Shown in pieces: positions 20,607 through 32,000 of a DNA stretch of 64,000 nucleotides. A model generated the notes under the pieces. The model searched no databases and had not been told where the DNA came from. It was given only the letters and a program-made list of their open reading frames with translations. This DNA is from Halichondria panicea (taxonomy: Eukaryota > Porifera > Demospongiae > Suberitida > Halichondriidae), in NCBI RefSeq assembly GCF_963675165.1, contig NC_087386.1, positions 1,352,931 through 1,416,930 of the forward strand, given 5' to 3'. Position 1 is the first letter of the stretch; every line of letters starts with the position of its first letter. A program made the position numbers and the translations under genes.

Positions 20607-20834
20607 TACCGTATAGCACGAAATTTTCGAGGCACTTATATTTCGTGGATTGGCCTCTAAAAGCATTTTCGTTGCACAATGTTCGCGGAATGACTGCTTA
20701 CCGGAAGCCACGCCTTTAAATCTTTGCACGTTATAGCAGGTAATTCAATTTTCGTGGACTTAATTTTCGTGTAGGATTGCTACCCACGAAATTCGGGAAA
20801 ATTAAGCCCCTCGAACATTTCGCGCTATACGGTA
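20607..20834. mobile_element. MITE with TACCGTATAGC ends, variant
   Basis: A 228-bp element from TACCGTATAGCACGAAATTT to CATTTCGCGCTATACGGTA, with inverted 'ttcgaggc'/'cccctcga' next to the ends. Internal 'ttcgtgga' motifs and 'cggaagccacgcctttaaat' match the remnant at 46477-46680. Confidence 0.75.
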
Positions 20835-21639
20835 TATAATTAGTAAGAAATGCCGATGTCTATGATTGTACCTAGTGTGTAATACAATATTGTTGTACTT
20901 GTAATAACAATTAATATGCATGAAACATTGCTAATATTTACAGTGCTAACACATGTACATTATGTAGCTGATCAGTTACTTTGGTGGCTCTTAATCAGTA
21001 TACTCAGCCTTAGGCAGCACTACAGAAGCTGGCACTAGATGTTGGCCTTGAGAAATAGTGGTCCATTTTTACGCACTTTTGTGCACACTGTATAGACAGC
21101 ACTTTCATTGTGTATAAGTGTATTCATAATAATAAGTGTACAGCACCCTAGTAACCATGGTAACACCAGGTTAAGGTGTGTACATATAGCACCTAAACAT
21201 GTGTTTGTTTACATGCCACTAACCTAGTTAGCCTCCTTCGCAATCATGCTCTGTGATTGATATTATGATGACACTGGGTACAACATTGTTGGTGATATGA
21301 CTAGAACATGACGCTATGTTGTGGAGTGGAGCTGCACCAACTTGTGATAGTGAGATAATTATAAGATGATCCCCAGACATGATATTTATATTATTCTGTG
21401 ATATTTGTTGTGTCCCTAATTGTATGCAACCCCAAAATAACCACAGACTGTGTAGATCGACAGCATGCACTTCCTGTTCATACAACACTGTAATGCACCC
21501 TAGTAACCATGTGTCTGCATGCAGGCACTAACCACCAATCGTGCTCTGATTACTATTATGTGTGTGCTTGTCTGTACAGTATATATAATTATATATCCAA
21601 TCCTAAATAGTAATTAGCTACAGTGCATGTCCCTGCAAT

Positions 21640-22032
21640 TACCGTGTATCTTCTAATTTATCGGACACTTCTAATTACCCCGGACACTCTTTTGGGAAAT
21701 TTTCGCTGTTCTAATACAACGGACACTCCAGTGCTTTAATATTACATTCGTTCTAAATATCCGGACAATACCTTGAAAAGTTGAGTTACATTCAGACGGC
21801 AAGTAAAACTTAGAGTGCTGCAGTTAGATAGCTTTGACTAGCTAGTTTTAGATAGCTAGTGCAACTATTCAGTTGCACACTGTTCTATTAAACTTAGCTA
21901 GCTCGCATGCAGCTGCTTGTTCTAATTATTCCGGACACTTCGCATGCTCTCTAAAAATCTATTCCAATTATACCCGGACAATTTCCCAAATAATTATTTT
22001 TTGCTGTCCGATAAATTAGAAGATATACGGTA
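21640..22032. mobile_element. 393-bp TIR element with repeated 'ccggacac' motifs
   Basis: Ends TACCGTGTATCTTCTAATTT and AAATTAGAAGATATACGGTA are inverted repeats of about 28 bp that continue into 'atcggaca'/'tgtccgat'. Inside, 'ttctaattaccccggacac'-like motifs occur several times, in direct orientation in the left half and the right half. The outermost 'taccgt' resembles the CGTATAG MITEs, but the rest differs. No reading frame. Confidence 0.75.
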
Positions 22033-22855
22033 CATGTGTCGTGTGAGTTCCAGCATTTACTTTTCCACTCCATATTTGTACTTGATCTAGGCCACATTGT
22101 TACCAATCGTGTACTTACTTCATTTTATTTTATGGTCATGAGACACTAGCACCACTCCTCCCTACACAAGGCTCAATCCCAATAACCACAGTGTGTGCAT
22201 GTACAATACTGATAGCGCTTTACACTGTGTAAGTGTATTCATATAGCATCTAAACATGTGTTTGCTTGCATACCACTAACTAGCCTCCTTCGCAATCATG
22301 CTCTGTTATGTAAAAAGATTAACATTGTTGTGTACCAACCCCCAAAATAACCACAGACTGTAACAATATATACACACCCTATTAATGTAATTAAAATGTG
22401 TTTGCACCACCAATCATGCTCTGATTCCTATTGCGTGTACAGTATATTATTACTAGGAGCATGCAGAGCATGTTTAGGGCGAGCGAGCAATTTTGTATTT
22501 GTTGTACAGTCATTTGGTACAATGTGGTAATTTTAAGTATATTGTTTATTTATGAATCGAATGAAATGAACAGTGATTGTGAATAACTGAGTAGTCCATG
22601 TAGACGACTTTCCTGTGCCAGCTGTATACCCGTGACAATTATTCTGTCAGAGTGGTGTAGGGTTGTTGTCTTTGACTGTGCATGGTGTAACATGAAGTTG
22701 ACTTACTAAGAGTGAAACATAATTATATCTATGAGTGAAAGTTCAGCATGAAAGAGCTGGCTGTACAAACTAAGCAAGGAGATATTATCACTTTTTGCTG
22801 GACCCAAATTACAAGGCTATAGTATACTGTCAGTGTAAACAATCCTTAAAGCTAC

Positions 22856-23215
22856 CTGACCTGTTGTAAGCGTGCCTGTGTGGCCTCAGAAGTTTCCATC
22901 TGAGCTGGTCTGACCTGCCGTAGTGCTGTATTGTCTAAAGGTGCCTGTGCAACTTCAGAAGTCTCCATCTGAGCTGCTCTGACCTGTCCTAGTGACTGGC
23001 CTCGATCTCTGTTTTGTCCTGTTGAGCTAGCAGGTTTATTATCACAAAAACACAAGACTTAGAAGTGAAACATGGCAAGTAAGCTGCTGTGACCTCCTGC
23101 AGGCGTGCCTGTGTGATCTTAGGCTCAGAAGGTCCCCATTTGAGCTGCTCTGACCTGCTGTAGGCGTGCTTGTAGCCTCAAGCGTCTCTGTGCCTTGTCT
23201 GAGCCTTTGTTCCTG
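22856..23215 (-). repeat. Imperfect tandem repeat with open minus-strand frames
   Basis: Four or so degenerate units of about 70-90 bp, each with 'tgagctgctctgacctg' and 'gcgtgcctgtg'. On the minus strand the units read QVRPAQMETSEATQARLQ and similar, across two overlapping frames. It may be the remains of a repeat-containing exon; no family is recognised. Confidence 0.5.
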
Positions 23216-25311
23216 AGTGTAGCTATATACGTAGCTCTTGTGCCCATGCGCAGCTTTCATGTAAAAGTTGGTAAAGGGTCACGAGTACAAAAAACAAATA
23301 TCGTGCCGGTCCATGACACACACACACAGACACACACACACACAGACAAAATTGCAACGTTCATCACTAGGAAGGGACTCGCTTCGCTCGCCCCAATTAC
23401 ACTGCGTACCCAGAGTGTTCACTACTGACCAAGTTGTCAAGTGATAGCCAATGAGAGGTGGTGTCTGAGGGGGTGGGATCAGGGGACGAGGGGACAGAGT
23501 ACCAGTACACCAGCTTCAGTGATGAGGGGATGACAGATGCAGGTGAGTGGGTGGTAGTGTATGTACCAGCGTATGTCGTGTGTGCTGAAAGTGTAAGCTT
23601 GTTCAACATTAGGCCCTGATGGATTTTTATGCTCAGAATAATTGGCTTTCTATATTTATGCCTCAAAAAATAACATTGTGTGTAGAGAGTGTACTAGTCT
23701 GTACAGTATATATAATTAATTAGTGCTGATCACATGATCTCCAGCCAATCAGCTTGTCTGAAAGTAGTCAGGTGACCATGGATTAATCCACACTTAAGTG
23801 TGCTTTAAGTTGGTTTGTTAATGCACACTTTTTATCAAACAATCATAATACAAGCAGCTGAATGTCATCATAATTATAATAATAATACAAGCAGATTGAA
23901 TACGTACAACAAGCAAAGCTGAGAAAGTTGAATGTTATTGTTTCGACTTGTTTCATGTGTAGTAAGTGTACCGAATTGCTGACTTGACCATAGCATCGCT
24001 TTTTCGTCTGGAGAAATAGGCTCAGCTTGCTTCGAAGATGTACGTACCTGTACCTAAGCCAGATCCATATAATCGTTTCATCAAAGGTGCTTCAAATATC
24101 ATAGCTTTCCAAAAGAGCAAACCAGATACTCATTGCCATATATTTTGCGCACAAAGTTTCCCATCCAGTAAGCCAGATCAGCTGGAGGCATATCCAGTAG
24201 TGGGATCGGGACTGTTGGTCAGCAGGAGAAATAAGTCGAAAACATGCCCAGTCAGTCCAGATAGCTTTAGATCGTATCTCCTTCTCCTTTGCATCAGTTA
24301 CTGGATCTACAAACCTACTAAAACTTGCTATTACGTCTAGCTAGCTAGCTAGCCACCAGCAACTGATTTTAAATGTAGCTGATTTTAAAATGTAGCTAGA
24401 TCTAGCTGCCACGAGGCTAGAGCTCACGTGACAGCACTAAATCCTTTAGAACACACCTAGCCAAGTCACGTGTTTTAATGCTGGTGCAGTACAGTATATA
24501 TAATTAATTAGTACCCCATGAGCAGCTCTTTCCAAAAGCCAAAGTCTGATATGAACATTGCTTCAGGCTGTCCAAGGTTTGTGTCTCACACTGAACTAAA
24601 AAGTGGAGGCTTTATTGTTGACGACACTGTATTTGTGAAGACTCGTTGTAATTGTTAAGTAATTGGAATTAGTTTTGTAACAAGTTCTCTATAATTGCTC
24701 AATATTGTGGGCACGCAGTCTCAACTGGTAACAGTAGTGTCTCGATCTCGTGGTGTTAGACGCACCTTTGAGCATAAAGGGCTGTTTAATTAGGATGTAT
24801 ACGAATTCCTTGGACAAACTAGTACCCGTGTAGTTCGATTGAAGGTTTCGATCCACTTTAGTTGGATTTGGTTTGTAAATAAACACTTTAAATATATTCG
24901 TGGTTCAGCAATATTGAGACATTTTGTGGGTAATATTTTCGTGGTTGCTGCTTGCACTGCAGGTAGAGGTAGACAAGGTCGCATAATTCGTGGATAAAAT
25001 ATTATACTTTCAGCTATCATTGTCCTAGTAATGGTGGGCCTTAATTATGAAAAATACCCTTAGGGCCAGTCACATGTGTAATAATAACAGCTGGAAAATT
25101 TTATTAAATTACACACCGTATGTATGGGGTATGTGGTATGAGGTATTGATTGTACACAAGATTCGCCAGCATTTCATTTATTCAAATCACGGTTCTACAC
25201 AGTGCACAAATGTAATCATAAACATTGGAATTTTACTTATAGCTTTGATACTTTGCTTACTACTAACTACTAATGCATATAACATTAAGTTTAAGTCTGG
25301 CTGAAGTCTGT
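23216..25311. other. Non-coding spacer with repeats
   Basis: Contains a (CA)n patch at 23318-23345. A possible exon-like stretch at about 23478-23542 ends at a gtgagt donor and reads GSGDEGTEYQYTSFSDEGMTDA. A 100-codon frame at 24038 matches nothing I know. A stretch at 24890-25010 ('ttcgtggttcagcaatattgagac') also occurs at 26745-26860 and belongs to a degenerate MITE. I see no complete gene on the plus strand. Confidence 0.45.
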
Positions 25312-26256
25312 TCAAATAGAGCATATTACACAAGTCAGTTCCTTTCCCTCATTGTAAGGATGACATGGCAGTCCGTTGCAGCTGGCCTCAACATGGACCA
25401 ACACAGCCACACCTTCTTGCCTCGCTGTTCCTGGGACAATCTCCATGCCAACGTCCACACACTCATATGTCGAGTAGTCATGATTTTGGGCCATCAAGTA
25501 GCCGTAGTACTCCCTTCTCCAATTAGAAGGGCAGGTAGTTTGAGCCGGTATCATTCTCGTAACTGTTCTGCTGTTCACCAAACACACAGCACACGGTATG
25601 TTGTTGAGGTCACTGTCGGGATTGATACTTGTCCGATATTCTGCTCCATATATAGTGTTGTTTCCTTGGATACCTGGTGAAGAGGGAAGCGCATACTCGA
25701 CATTTTCCTGTGGTAAGCACTGAAAATTAGTTCCACCGTTGTAGTCGGTGATCTGATTGGACGGCTTAGTATGATGCCCGGCCATTAGTCCTTTGTACAG
25801 TGTCGACGTGCCTTCAGTGGGAGGGCATGTGGAGTTACCCCAGCGAGTGTACACTGTGTGGAACTGTGCTTGTAGCTCAAGACGAAGTTGATCACGAAGA
25901 GCTTGTCCGAGATCCGTCATTTGTGCTTGGTTCAAGACATTGCTTTTGTGCATGGCCACACCAGCGACTACTAGTGCACCGAGCACTATAACTGCAAGAA
26001 TACACAATGCTATGGTGACAGCCACAAAGCAGCTCTTTTTCTGATCCTGTTGTTGAGGAAGTGGAGGAGGCTTTAGTCTTCTGTCATTGATTTGTCTTCT
26101 TGGTTGTTGCTGGCCTAAACTGGCCTCTATCTCTCTTTCGTTTTTTTTATCTCCTTCCTCAATAAGCTTCACACACAGAGAGTCATCAAAGCGTAACTCA
26201 CAGCTAGTATCGTTTACAGCCATTTCTACCACAGCTATACCTAGATTTTGGTTCAA
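25312..26256 (-). CDS. Type II membrane protein with sponge short-chain collagen C4-like C-terminal domain
   Basis: Single open frame of 314 aa. Residues 1-75 are polar with a proline/glutamine-rich stretch (LKPPPLPQQQDQKK). A strong membrane segment lies at about 77-102 (CFVAVTIALCILAVIVLGAL), followed by a short predicted helical stalk. The C-terminal 180 residues carry the cysteine pattern of the sponge short-chain collagen ('spongin'-related) C-terminal domain: VYTRWGNSTCPPTEGTSTLY, YKGLMAGHH, FQCLP, YGAEY, NIPCAVC, MIPAQTTCPSNWRREYYGYL, YECVD, VHVEASCNGLPCHPY and KELTCVIC. No Gly-X-Y repeats are present. Another ATG at 26223 would give 303 aa. Likely an extracellular or cell-surface adhesion/matrix protein; this is an inference from the domain. 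Confidence 0.8.
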   Translation of the reverse strand: MNQNLGIAVVEMAVNDTSCELRFDDSLCVKLIEEGDKKNEREIEASLGQQQPRRQINDRRLKPPPLPQQQDQKKSCFVAVTIALCILAVIVLGALVVAGVAMHKSNVLNQAQMTDLGQALRDQLRLELQAQFHTVYTRWGNSTCPPTEGTSTLYKGLMAGHHTKPSNQITDYNGGTNFQCLPQENVEYALPSSPGIQGNNTIYGAEYRTSINPDSDLNNIPCAVCLVNSRTVTRMIPAQTTCPSNWRREYYGYLMAQNHDYSTYECVDVGMEIVPGTARQEGVAVLVHVEASCNGLPCHPYNEGKELTCVICSI

Positions 26257-26461
26257 TGTTTGAATTATTCTATATTTAATCTAATATTTACATGTGATCT
26301 TAGTTGTACGAGGAAATCATTAGTGGGTCCCTAGTGAAAAATACCCTTAGGGTCAGTTATGCAAAGTAGCAGCTGCAATGTATTAAACCCACTCGTGAGA
26401 GAAATATAATCCCCAATGTATTTTGCATTTTTTTCATTCTATTGAACACATACACTCACAG

Positions 26462-27381
26462 AGCCTGACAAAGAAGCCTGCAGTGCTCTGGTCCAAACCT
26501 TCCTCTCCTCCATTGATGAAGCCTCTCTGTCGCGGTTCATCTCCCTCTTCCTGCTCCAGTCAAACTCCACCTCCTTGCGCTGGCAGGCACACAAGTTACT
26601 GCACACCCTCTATCAGTACAGCCAGACTCCACAGCAGGTACGTTCCGTATAGTCTCTAATTGTGGCCCTGGGCCTGTATTTGAGGCCGTAATAAATCCTT
26701 TAAATAAATGGTTACCATAATTATAGCGGGTAATTTTCGGAGGACAAAATATTTGTGGTTCAGCAATATTGAGACATTTTGTGGGTAATATTTTCGTGGT
26801 TGGAGCTTGCACTGCAGGTAAAGGCAGGCAAGGTCGCTTCAGTCGTGGGTAAAATATTCGTGGTCAGACCTCCAACCACGAAAATTACACGCTATATTAT
26901 GTATATTAGATTTTAATTATAGCTATCGTGTGTATGTATAGCAGTGTTGGTTGGTTGGTTGCGTGGACTCAGGATTCCACACTGACTCCCTCATAGACAG
27001 TAGTGGCCAGACACCATGCTAGATACAGTCATTGCCAACTATTGTAACTGTCCTCTCCTCGTAGCAGCTGCACTGATGCAATGAAACAATCATTTACAAA
27101 CCTTGAAACAGACCCAATAGTTGAACAGTTAGAACAGAGAGGAGATACTAAACCACTCACCTCTCTACCGATTAAATCTGTAGCTGGTATTATTAGCTAT
27201 ACTGGCTAATACTGGACACTAGTAACTATCGTTATTATCTCAGGTGTCACTGGTGAAGACCCTCTGGGAGATGTGGCCCCAGTTGCCCACTTATGGCCGC
27301 AAGTCAGCTCAGTTTGTGGACCTCCTTGGATACCTGTCCATCTCCACACCTGCTCCATTGACTGTGCCACTGTTAAGCATC
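26462..27381 (+). pseudogene. UBR4: UBR4 fragment, two exons
   Basis: Exon 26462..26637 (acceptor 'ctcacag', donor gtacgt) encodes SSIDEASLSRFISLFLLQSN followed by STSLRWQAHKLLHTLYQ. Exon 27244..about 27381 (acceptor 'tctcag') continues directly with [20 protein letters not shown] followed by [12 protein letters not shown]. This matches the UBR4 (E3 ubiquitin ligase, p600) segment that ends in '[14 protein letters not shown]'. The second exon then runs into a tandemly duplicated 47-bp sequence with no donor. UBR4 proteins are about 5000 aa, so this is a small stray piece. The intron between (26638-27243) holds a degenerate MITE at 26720-26896. Confidence 0.75.
26720..26896. mobile_element. 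Degenerate MITE
   Basis: Left 'tatagcgggtaattttcgga' and right 'cacgaaaattacacgctata' are imperfect inverted repeats. The inside shares 'ttcagcaatattgagacatt' with 24903-24930. Confidence 0.6.
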
Positions 27382-27459
27382 CCTAGCTGCCCGGGCTGCT
27401 GTATCAACTATAGCCACTGTTAAGCATCCCTAGCTGCCCGGGCTGCTGTATCAACTATA
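27366..27459. repeat. 47-bp tandem duplication
   Basis: Two identical copies (27366-27412 and 27413-27459) of a unit beginning 'gccactgttaagcatcccta'. The duplication sits at the broken 3' edge of the UBR4 exon copy. Confidence 0.9.
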
Positions 27460-28480
27460 TTGTTAGCTATACTATTTTAGAGTGTGGATTGCTAAACGTT
27501 ACATTGGGGGTGTGTCAATCCTCCATGGAACCAAACCAAGCGGAAAATAATTGCTCTTGCAGACTTACTTCTAGCCTCGATTCCAGCTATATTTTCGGTG
27601 CGCAGGCGCAAGCGCTTAAGCGAGGTATACAGTAGTGTGTTTGTGTGTCTGTGTGTGTGTAGACTGTTTCAGCTGCTCAAGGATCAATGAAGTGCAAGTA
27701 AGAGTTTCTATAGGCTTCTAGTCATGTTTTCTTGGCTTGGTATTTGTGGATTTGCAAAATAAAGCTTCGTTCTCGAGTTATGCCTAGTTTTGCTTACTTG
27801 GAATGCCATTGCAGCCTTTTCAGAAGAGTCCGTAACAAAACTTGTTCACCGAGTGTTGCTACTCTACTTAGTAGTTAGCTCTGCACTAGAACGCTAGCTA
27901 TTGGTAGCTGCGAGAGTGAGATCGAGAAGAGAGCTGCAAGGTTCTGCTGACTTGCAGCCATTAATTTTAGACTTGAACTTTTGGCATCGATCGTTATTAA
28001 CAACAATCATCGTCGATCATTACCCACTCTTTGAGTTTCCCTGTGATTCTGGATTCTGCATGCATCAAAATTAAAAATGTTCATCATGATAATTATAATC
28101 AATGTGTGTATAAAAGCTAGCTACTAGTAACTTTATGTTATGTAGCTTTGGCACCTCCATCGAGGCATCAGCACCTGCGGTGCTTTCATTTTTTATTGTG
28201 GTCTATCAAAATAGGGTATACCGATATAGTATTTACCCTACTTTGAGGATTCCTTAATGGATTATGTGGCAAGCAAAAGTTGCAGGTTAAAGGGAATAAG
28301 TGTGAAGCTAGCATAATCCACCAGGGCCCACATACCATGCTGCTAATGACCTTGTAAGCACACGTGCTGTTCAGTATATAAGCTGTGCTGTATTGATATT
28401 CCACTAATAGTGAGAGTAACTCAGTGTAGAGTTACACAGCATGCATCTATTGTCACTGTGTTCTGTGTCTCCTCATGCAG
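27460..28480. other. Non-coding spacer
   Basis: AT-rich, with a (TG)n patch near 27637. From about 28255 on it is the same spacer as before 15975. No exon seen. Confidence 0.5.
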
Positions 28481-28653
28481 TTGGTAGTGTGTTGGCTGGA
28501 TGGTCGCTGGCGTATGTGATGGGACAGTACAGTTGGAGCACAGCTTACTGGCTCATGGAGCTCGTCTCTGTCTCCATGGTGATCGGCTATCTCTACCTAC
28601 TGTGGGTCATGATGAGATCCAGAGAACCAGTAGGAGGGACCAAGAAACACTAA
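28481..28653 (+). pseudogene. SLC37A4: SLC37A4 exon 4 copy upstream of NUP35 copy C
   Basis: 173 bp with a 'catgcag' acceptor and stop, nearly identical to the copy at 15975 and intact as an exon (YSWSTAYWLMELVSVSMVIG and onward to GGTKKH). No exons 1-3 are in position. A fucosyltransferase 3' remnant follows at about 28697-28755. Confidence 0.8.
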
Positions 28654-29011
28654 CATGCTACATTCTTAGTTTAACCTCTGTTACCGTAAATTCACGTTTT
28701 CATTGGCATATTAATTAATGACATGATTTCTGACGACACAAATGACACTATTAAGTAACGAGTGTGAATCGACCTAATGCTGTCCCGTGTACATGTGAGC
28801 TTATTGATGGTCTTGGGTTGTATCTACAATGTAGCAGATACGTGTACATTATAAATGTGGTAAAGATTGACAAATTCACAAACACATAACACTAACAGAA
28901 GAGATCTAGTTGATAATCGACCCATACCTTCTAAACTCACAGCCCCCAGGACCTCGCCCGCCGATCGACCATTCTGTATCTCACAAAACACCTACATCAT
29001 TCTAAAGAGCC

Positions 29012-32000
29012 ATGGCATTGTTCACTTCACAAGGACAGCAGGGTAACTTCTCTAGAGAAAGAATCAAATCATACACATACCTCATACACTACAATCTCTC
29101 TCTACCTTCTCGTAAATATCTATCTGTTTGTATCCGATATCCCCCCTCCACACAGCGCCTCTGTACGGTTTCTCCCAGTACACTCCGTCAGGGCACTCTC
29201 AGTCACAGGCCATGTTTAATCAGAGTGGGTTAACGATGGGGGCATCTCCCCCCGGGCCCATGGATACCAGCGGCTACCTCCCACCATTCCTACTGGGGAC
29301 CCCTGCCACCAAATCAGTATGTCTGTATATATGGCACACACTAGATCATGTACTTGGTGATACGTAACAGTCCGATAATCCAGTTTCATAATGTGGACAG
29401 TCTTAGGCACATTAGGTCACTACATTTCCAGGCATCATTTGGTAAGGGTCCTCGCGATGTTTAGAGTTGTAATGATATTCATAGCCTCTACTGTGTGCAG
29501 CCCTCTCGTTCGTCAGTGTCTCGCCAGCTGTCCACTCACAGTACCAGGGCAACAGGGAGTACCTCTTCTCTACTGGACAGGTGAGGGAGGAATCAGTATC
29601 CGACACTGCTAAGCTTGTAGCATTCATTCCATGTTTAGAAAACCTCTTCACAATGTGTAATGACGTAATGACACAGGGTACACTAAGTAATGTACGAGTC
29701 ATACCTTAGTCTGTACATGCCGTATTTGTGCGATCAGAGGCCACGAGTATCAAATGTTTGGATTTTGCTGGCAAAGAGGCTACAATTCAAGAGAGGCCAC
29801 TGTTCAAGAGAGGCATTTACCCCAGTAAATCAATTACCTTTAAATTGAACCAGGTTGCATCATTAAAGCCCTAACAAGCTACTATCTAGCTAGCTGCTAC
29901 AGTAGATACCAGTATCAATATGGCTGCCACGTGCAGAAATGATAGCCTCAGATAGGGTTAAAGTTCACTGCGGCTACTATTTGAGTGCGGTCTTTATACC
30001 AGAGCGGCTTCAAATATGATAGTCAGGAAGTGATAATTAGGTTACGGCTTACAGTTCCCTAATTGCTTCATATACTGTACTTTGGCTTGAATAATGGTTT
30101 TCTTTTTACATTTTAGCCTACATTTTCTCACAGTAGGTATCCGCTATCTGTTCTATTCTCCCTCTCCAGGTCGTCTCTTGGTGTTGGTCCCTCTAGCAAG
30201 GTGGGGGGTGGTGTCCAGTCCCTGGGGGGTCCACCTGTGGAGGGGCTGTACGACCATCCCACTGCCTCCCCCGCCAGGAGCAACACACCATTCATACCAG
30301 GTGAGCTAGTTATGGATCTCTTAGTTAACGTGCACATTGGATGGTGTGTACTGAACATGTGAGGAGCTTAGTCTCGTTCCCAGCCCGAATGCCGTTATAT
30401 TGAAGGCCTGAGACCGAGGCTAATGTGAGCCCAGGCCAGTGTGGGAGTGATTGTGTGTAGCTGGTTAATGTCACCTAGAGATGTTCACTTTCGTATTGAC
30501 GTAATGTGTTTGTGCATTGTACCAGGAGTTACATGTAGCTATGTATGGTCCTAATATGTACGTAGGTCTCCAGTTAATTATCTGTGGGCTGGAGAGTAAA
30601 TATTTAAATAGCCACGAAGGGGGGGGTGGGGATGCCCTAGAGATGTAAGTGTGAGATAAATAAATCACTTGAAATTGGCATGGATGTTCCTAGTAGGTCT
30701 CCAGCTTTGTGGGCTGAGAGTAAATATTTAAATAGCCACAAAGGATGCAGTATGCAACCCTCTTTGAGAGACACGGACAGTTCACTTGATATTGTAATTG
30801 ATATTGTCATTGTAATTGATATTGTCATTTGCATGACAGCATACTTAGAAGAAGTCATTGGTATTTTGTTGCTATGAATCCTGCCTGTGCTTAGCAGTGT
30901 GTCCAAGTTTCATTGCTTACAGTGCTGTTAGTGTATGCAACCCTCCTTGAGACACGAAGAATACACGAAGAATACACTTGTTATTACAATGATATCTGAT
31001 AACTATTCAACTGCATGAGGTTCTTGAAGTTTTGTTGCTGTGAATGCTGCCTATATGAATCTTGGTAGTGTGTCCCAGTTTTTTAAATTAATGTTAGCAG
31101 ATGTACACTACTTAAATAACTCAGGTGGTTAGAATTGTCATGAATTGTTAATGACTGTTTAATAAGCAATTGTTGAACGGTTTTGATTTCTGTTTTGATT
31201 TCTGTTACATACGACACATAACATAATTACTTACTTGCTTGTGTATAATCAACCATTCCTAACACTTCAGGTAGTTCCCCTGAGAGGAGACAGCTGAGCT
31301 TCAGTGTGGTCAACTCTGTCCATCGCATGAGCAGTACCTCACTACACACACACAGGACCATCTCCACTCCAGGTACTCCAGTCTACCTCGTACAAAGTCT
31401 GTGTGACCCGTAAAACATGCCTAACTCCAGCTCTTAGACAAACTGTGTGCTGTGTGTGTCTACCCTGTATATTCTTGTACTTTCACTGGTTTTTATCATC
31501 TTAGTTTAATCATATTTCATTCATTGACAGGGTCTGTGGGTGTGGCCAGCCTGGATCACCGCACACCACCCTCCCCACCTCAGATGGACCCATTCTACAC
31601 TCAGGGGTGAGTGTTGATCTGATCATAATTATAGCACCTAGAATTCAAAGAATGGCACAATTCCTCTCTACCTGGCAGGCAGGCGCACATAAATACATAC
31701 CAGTAAACAGCCTAATGTGGGCAAATAATCTAGTCCTGTGGCATGTGGGCTTGTGATGGAGGTCACCATTAAACACTCTCCCTCCTCTAGAGAGAACCTG
31801 ACAAGTGAGGATGACTATCAGGATTGTTGGGTCACTGTGTTTGGGTTTCCCCCGGCAACCTCCTCCTATATCCTAGAGCAGTTTTCTCAGTACGGGACCA
31901 TCCTCAAACATGTGGTGAGTTAGAGTATTTATGGGCTCCTGGTTAGGTACAGTAGAGTGTATTATTGTGTGATTTAGTATGATAGTTGTGTTCAGATCAC

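Noticed and set aside
23478-23542. Possible stray exon reading GSGDEGTEYQYTSFSDEGMTDA
   Set aside because: A good gtgagt donor follows, but there is no clear acceptor and I cannot assign a family, so it is only mentioned in the spacer entry.
24038-24340. 100-codon plus-strand frame
   Set aside because: No recognisable motif, no splice context and no homologue in the window; could be a chance frame.
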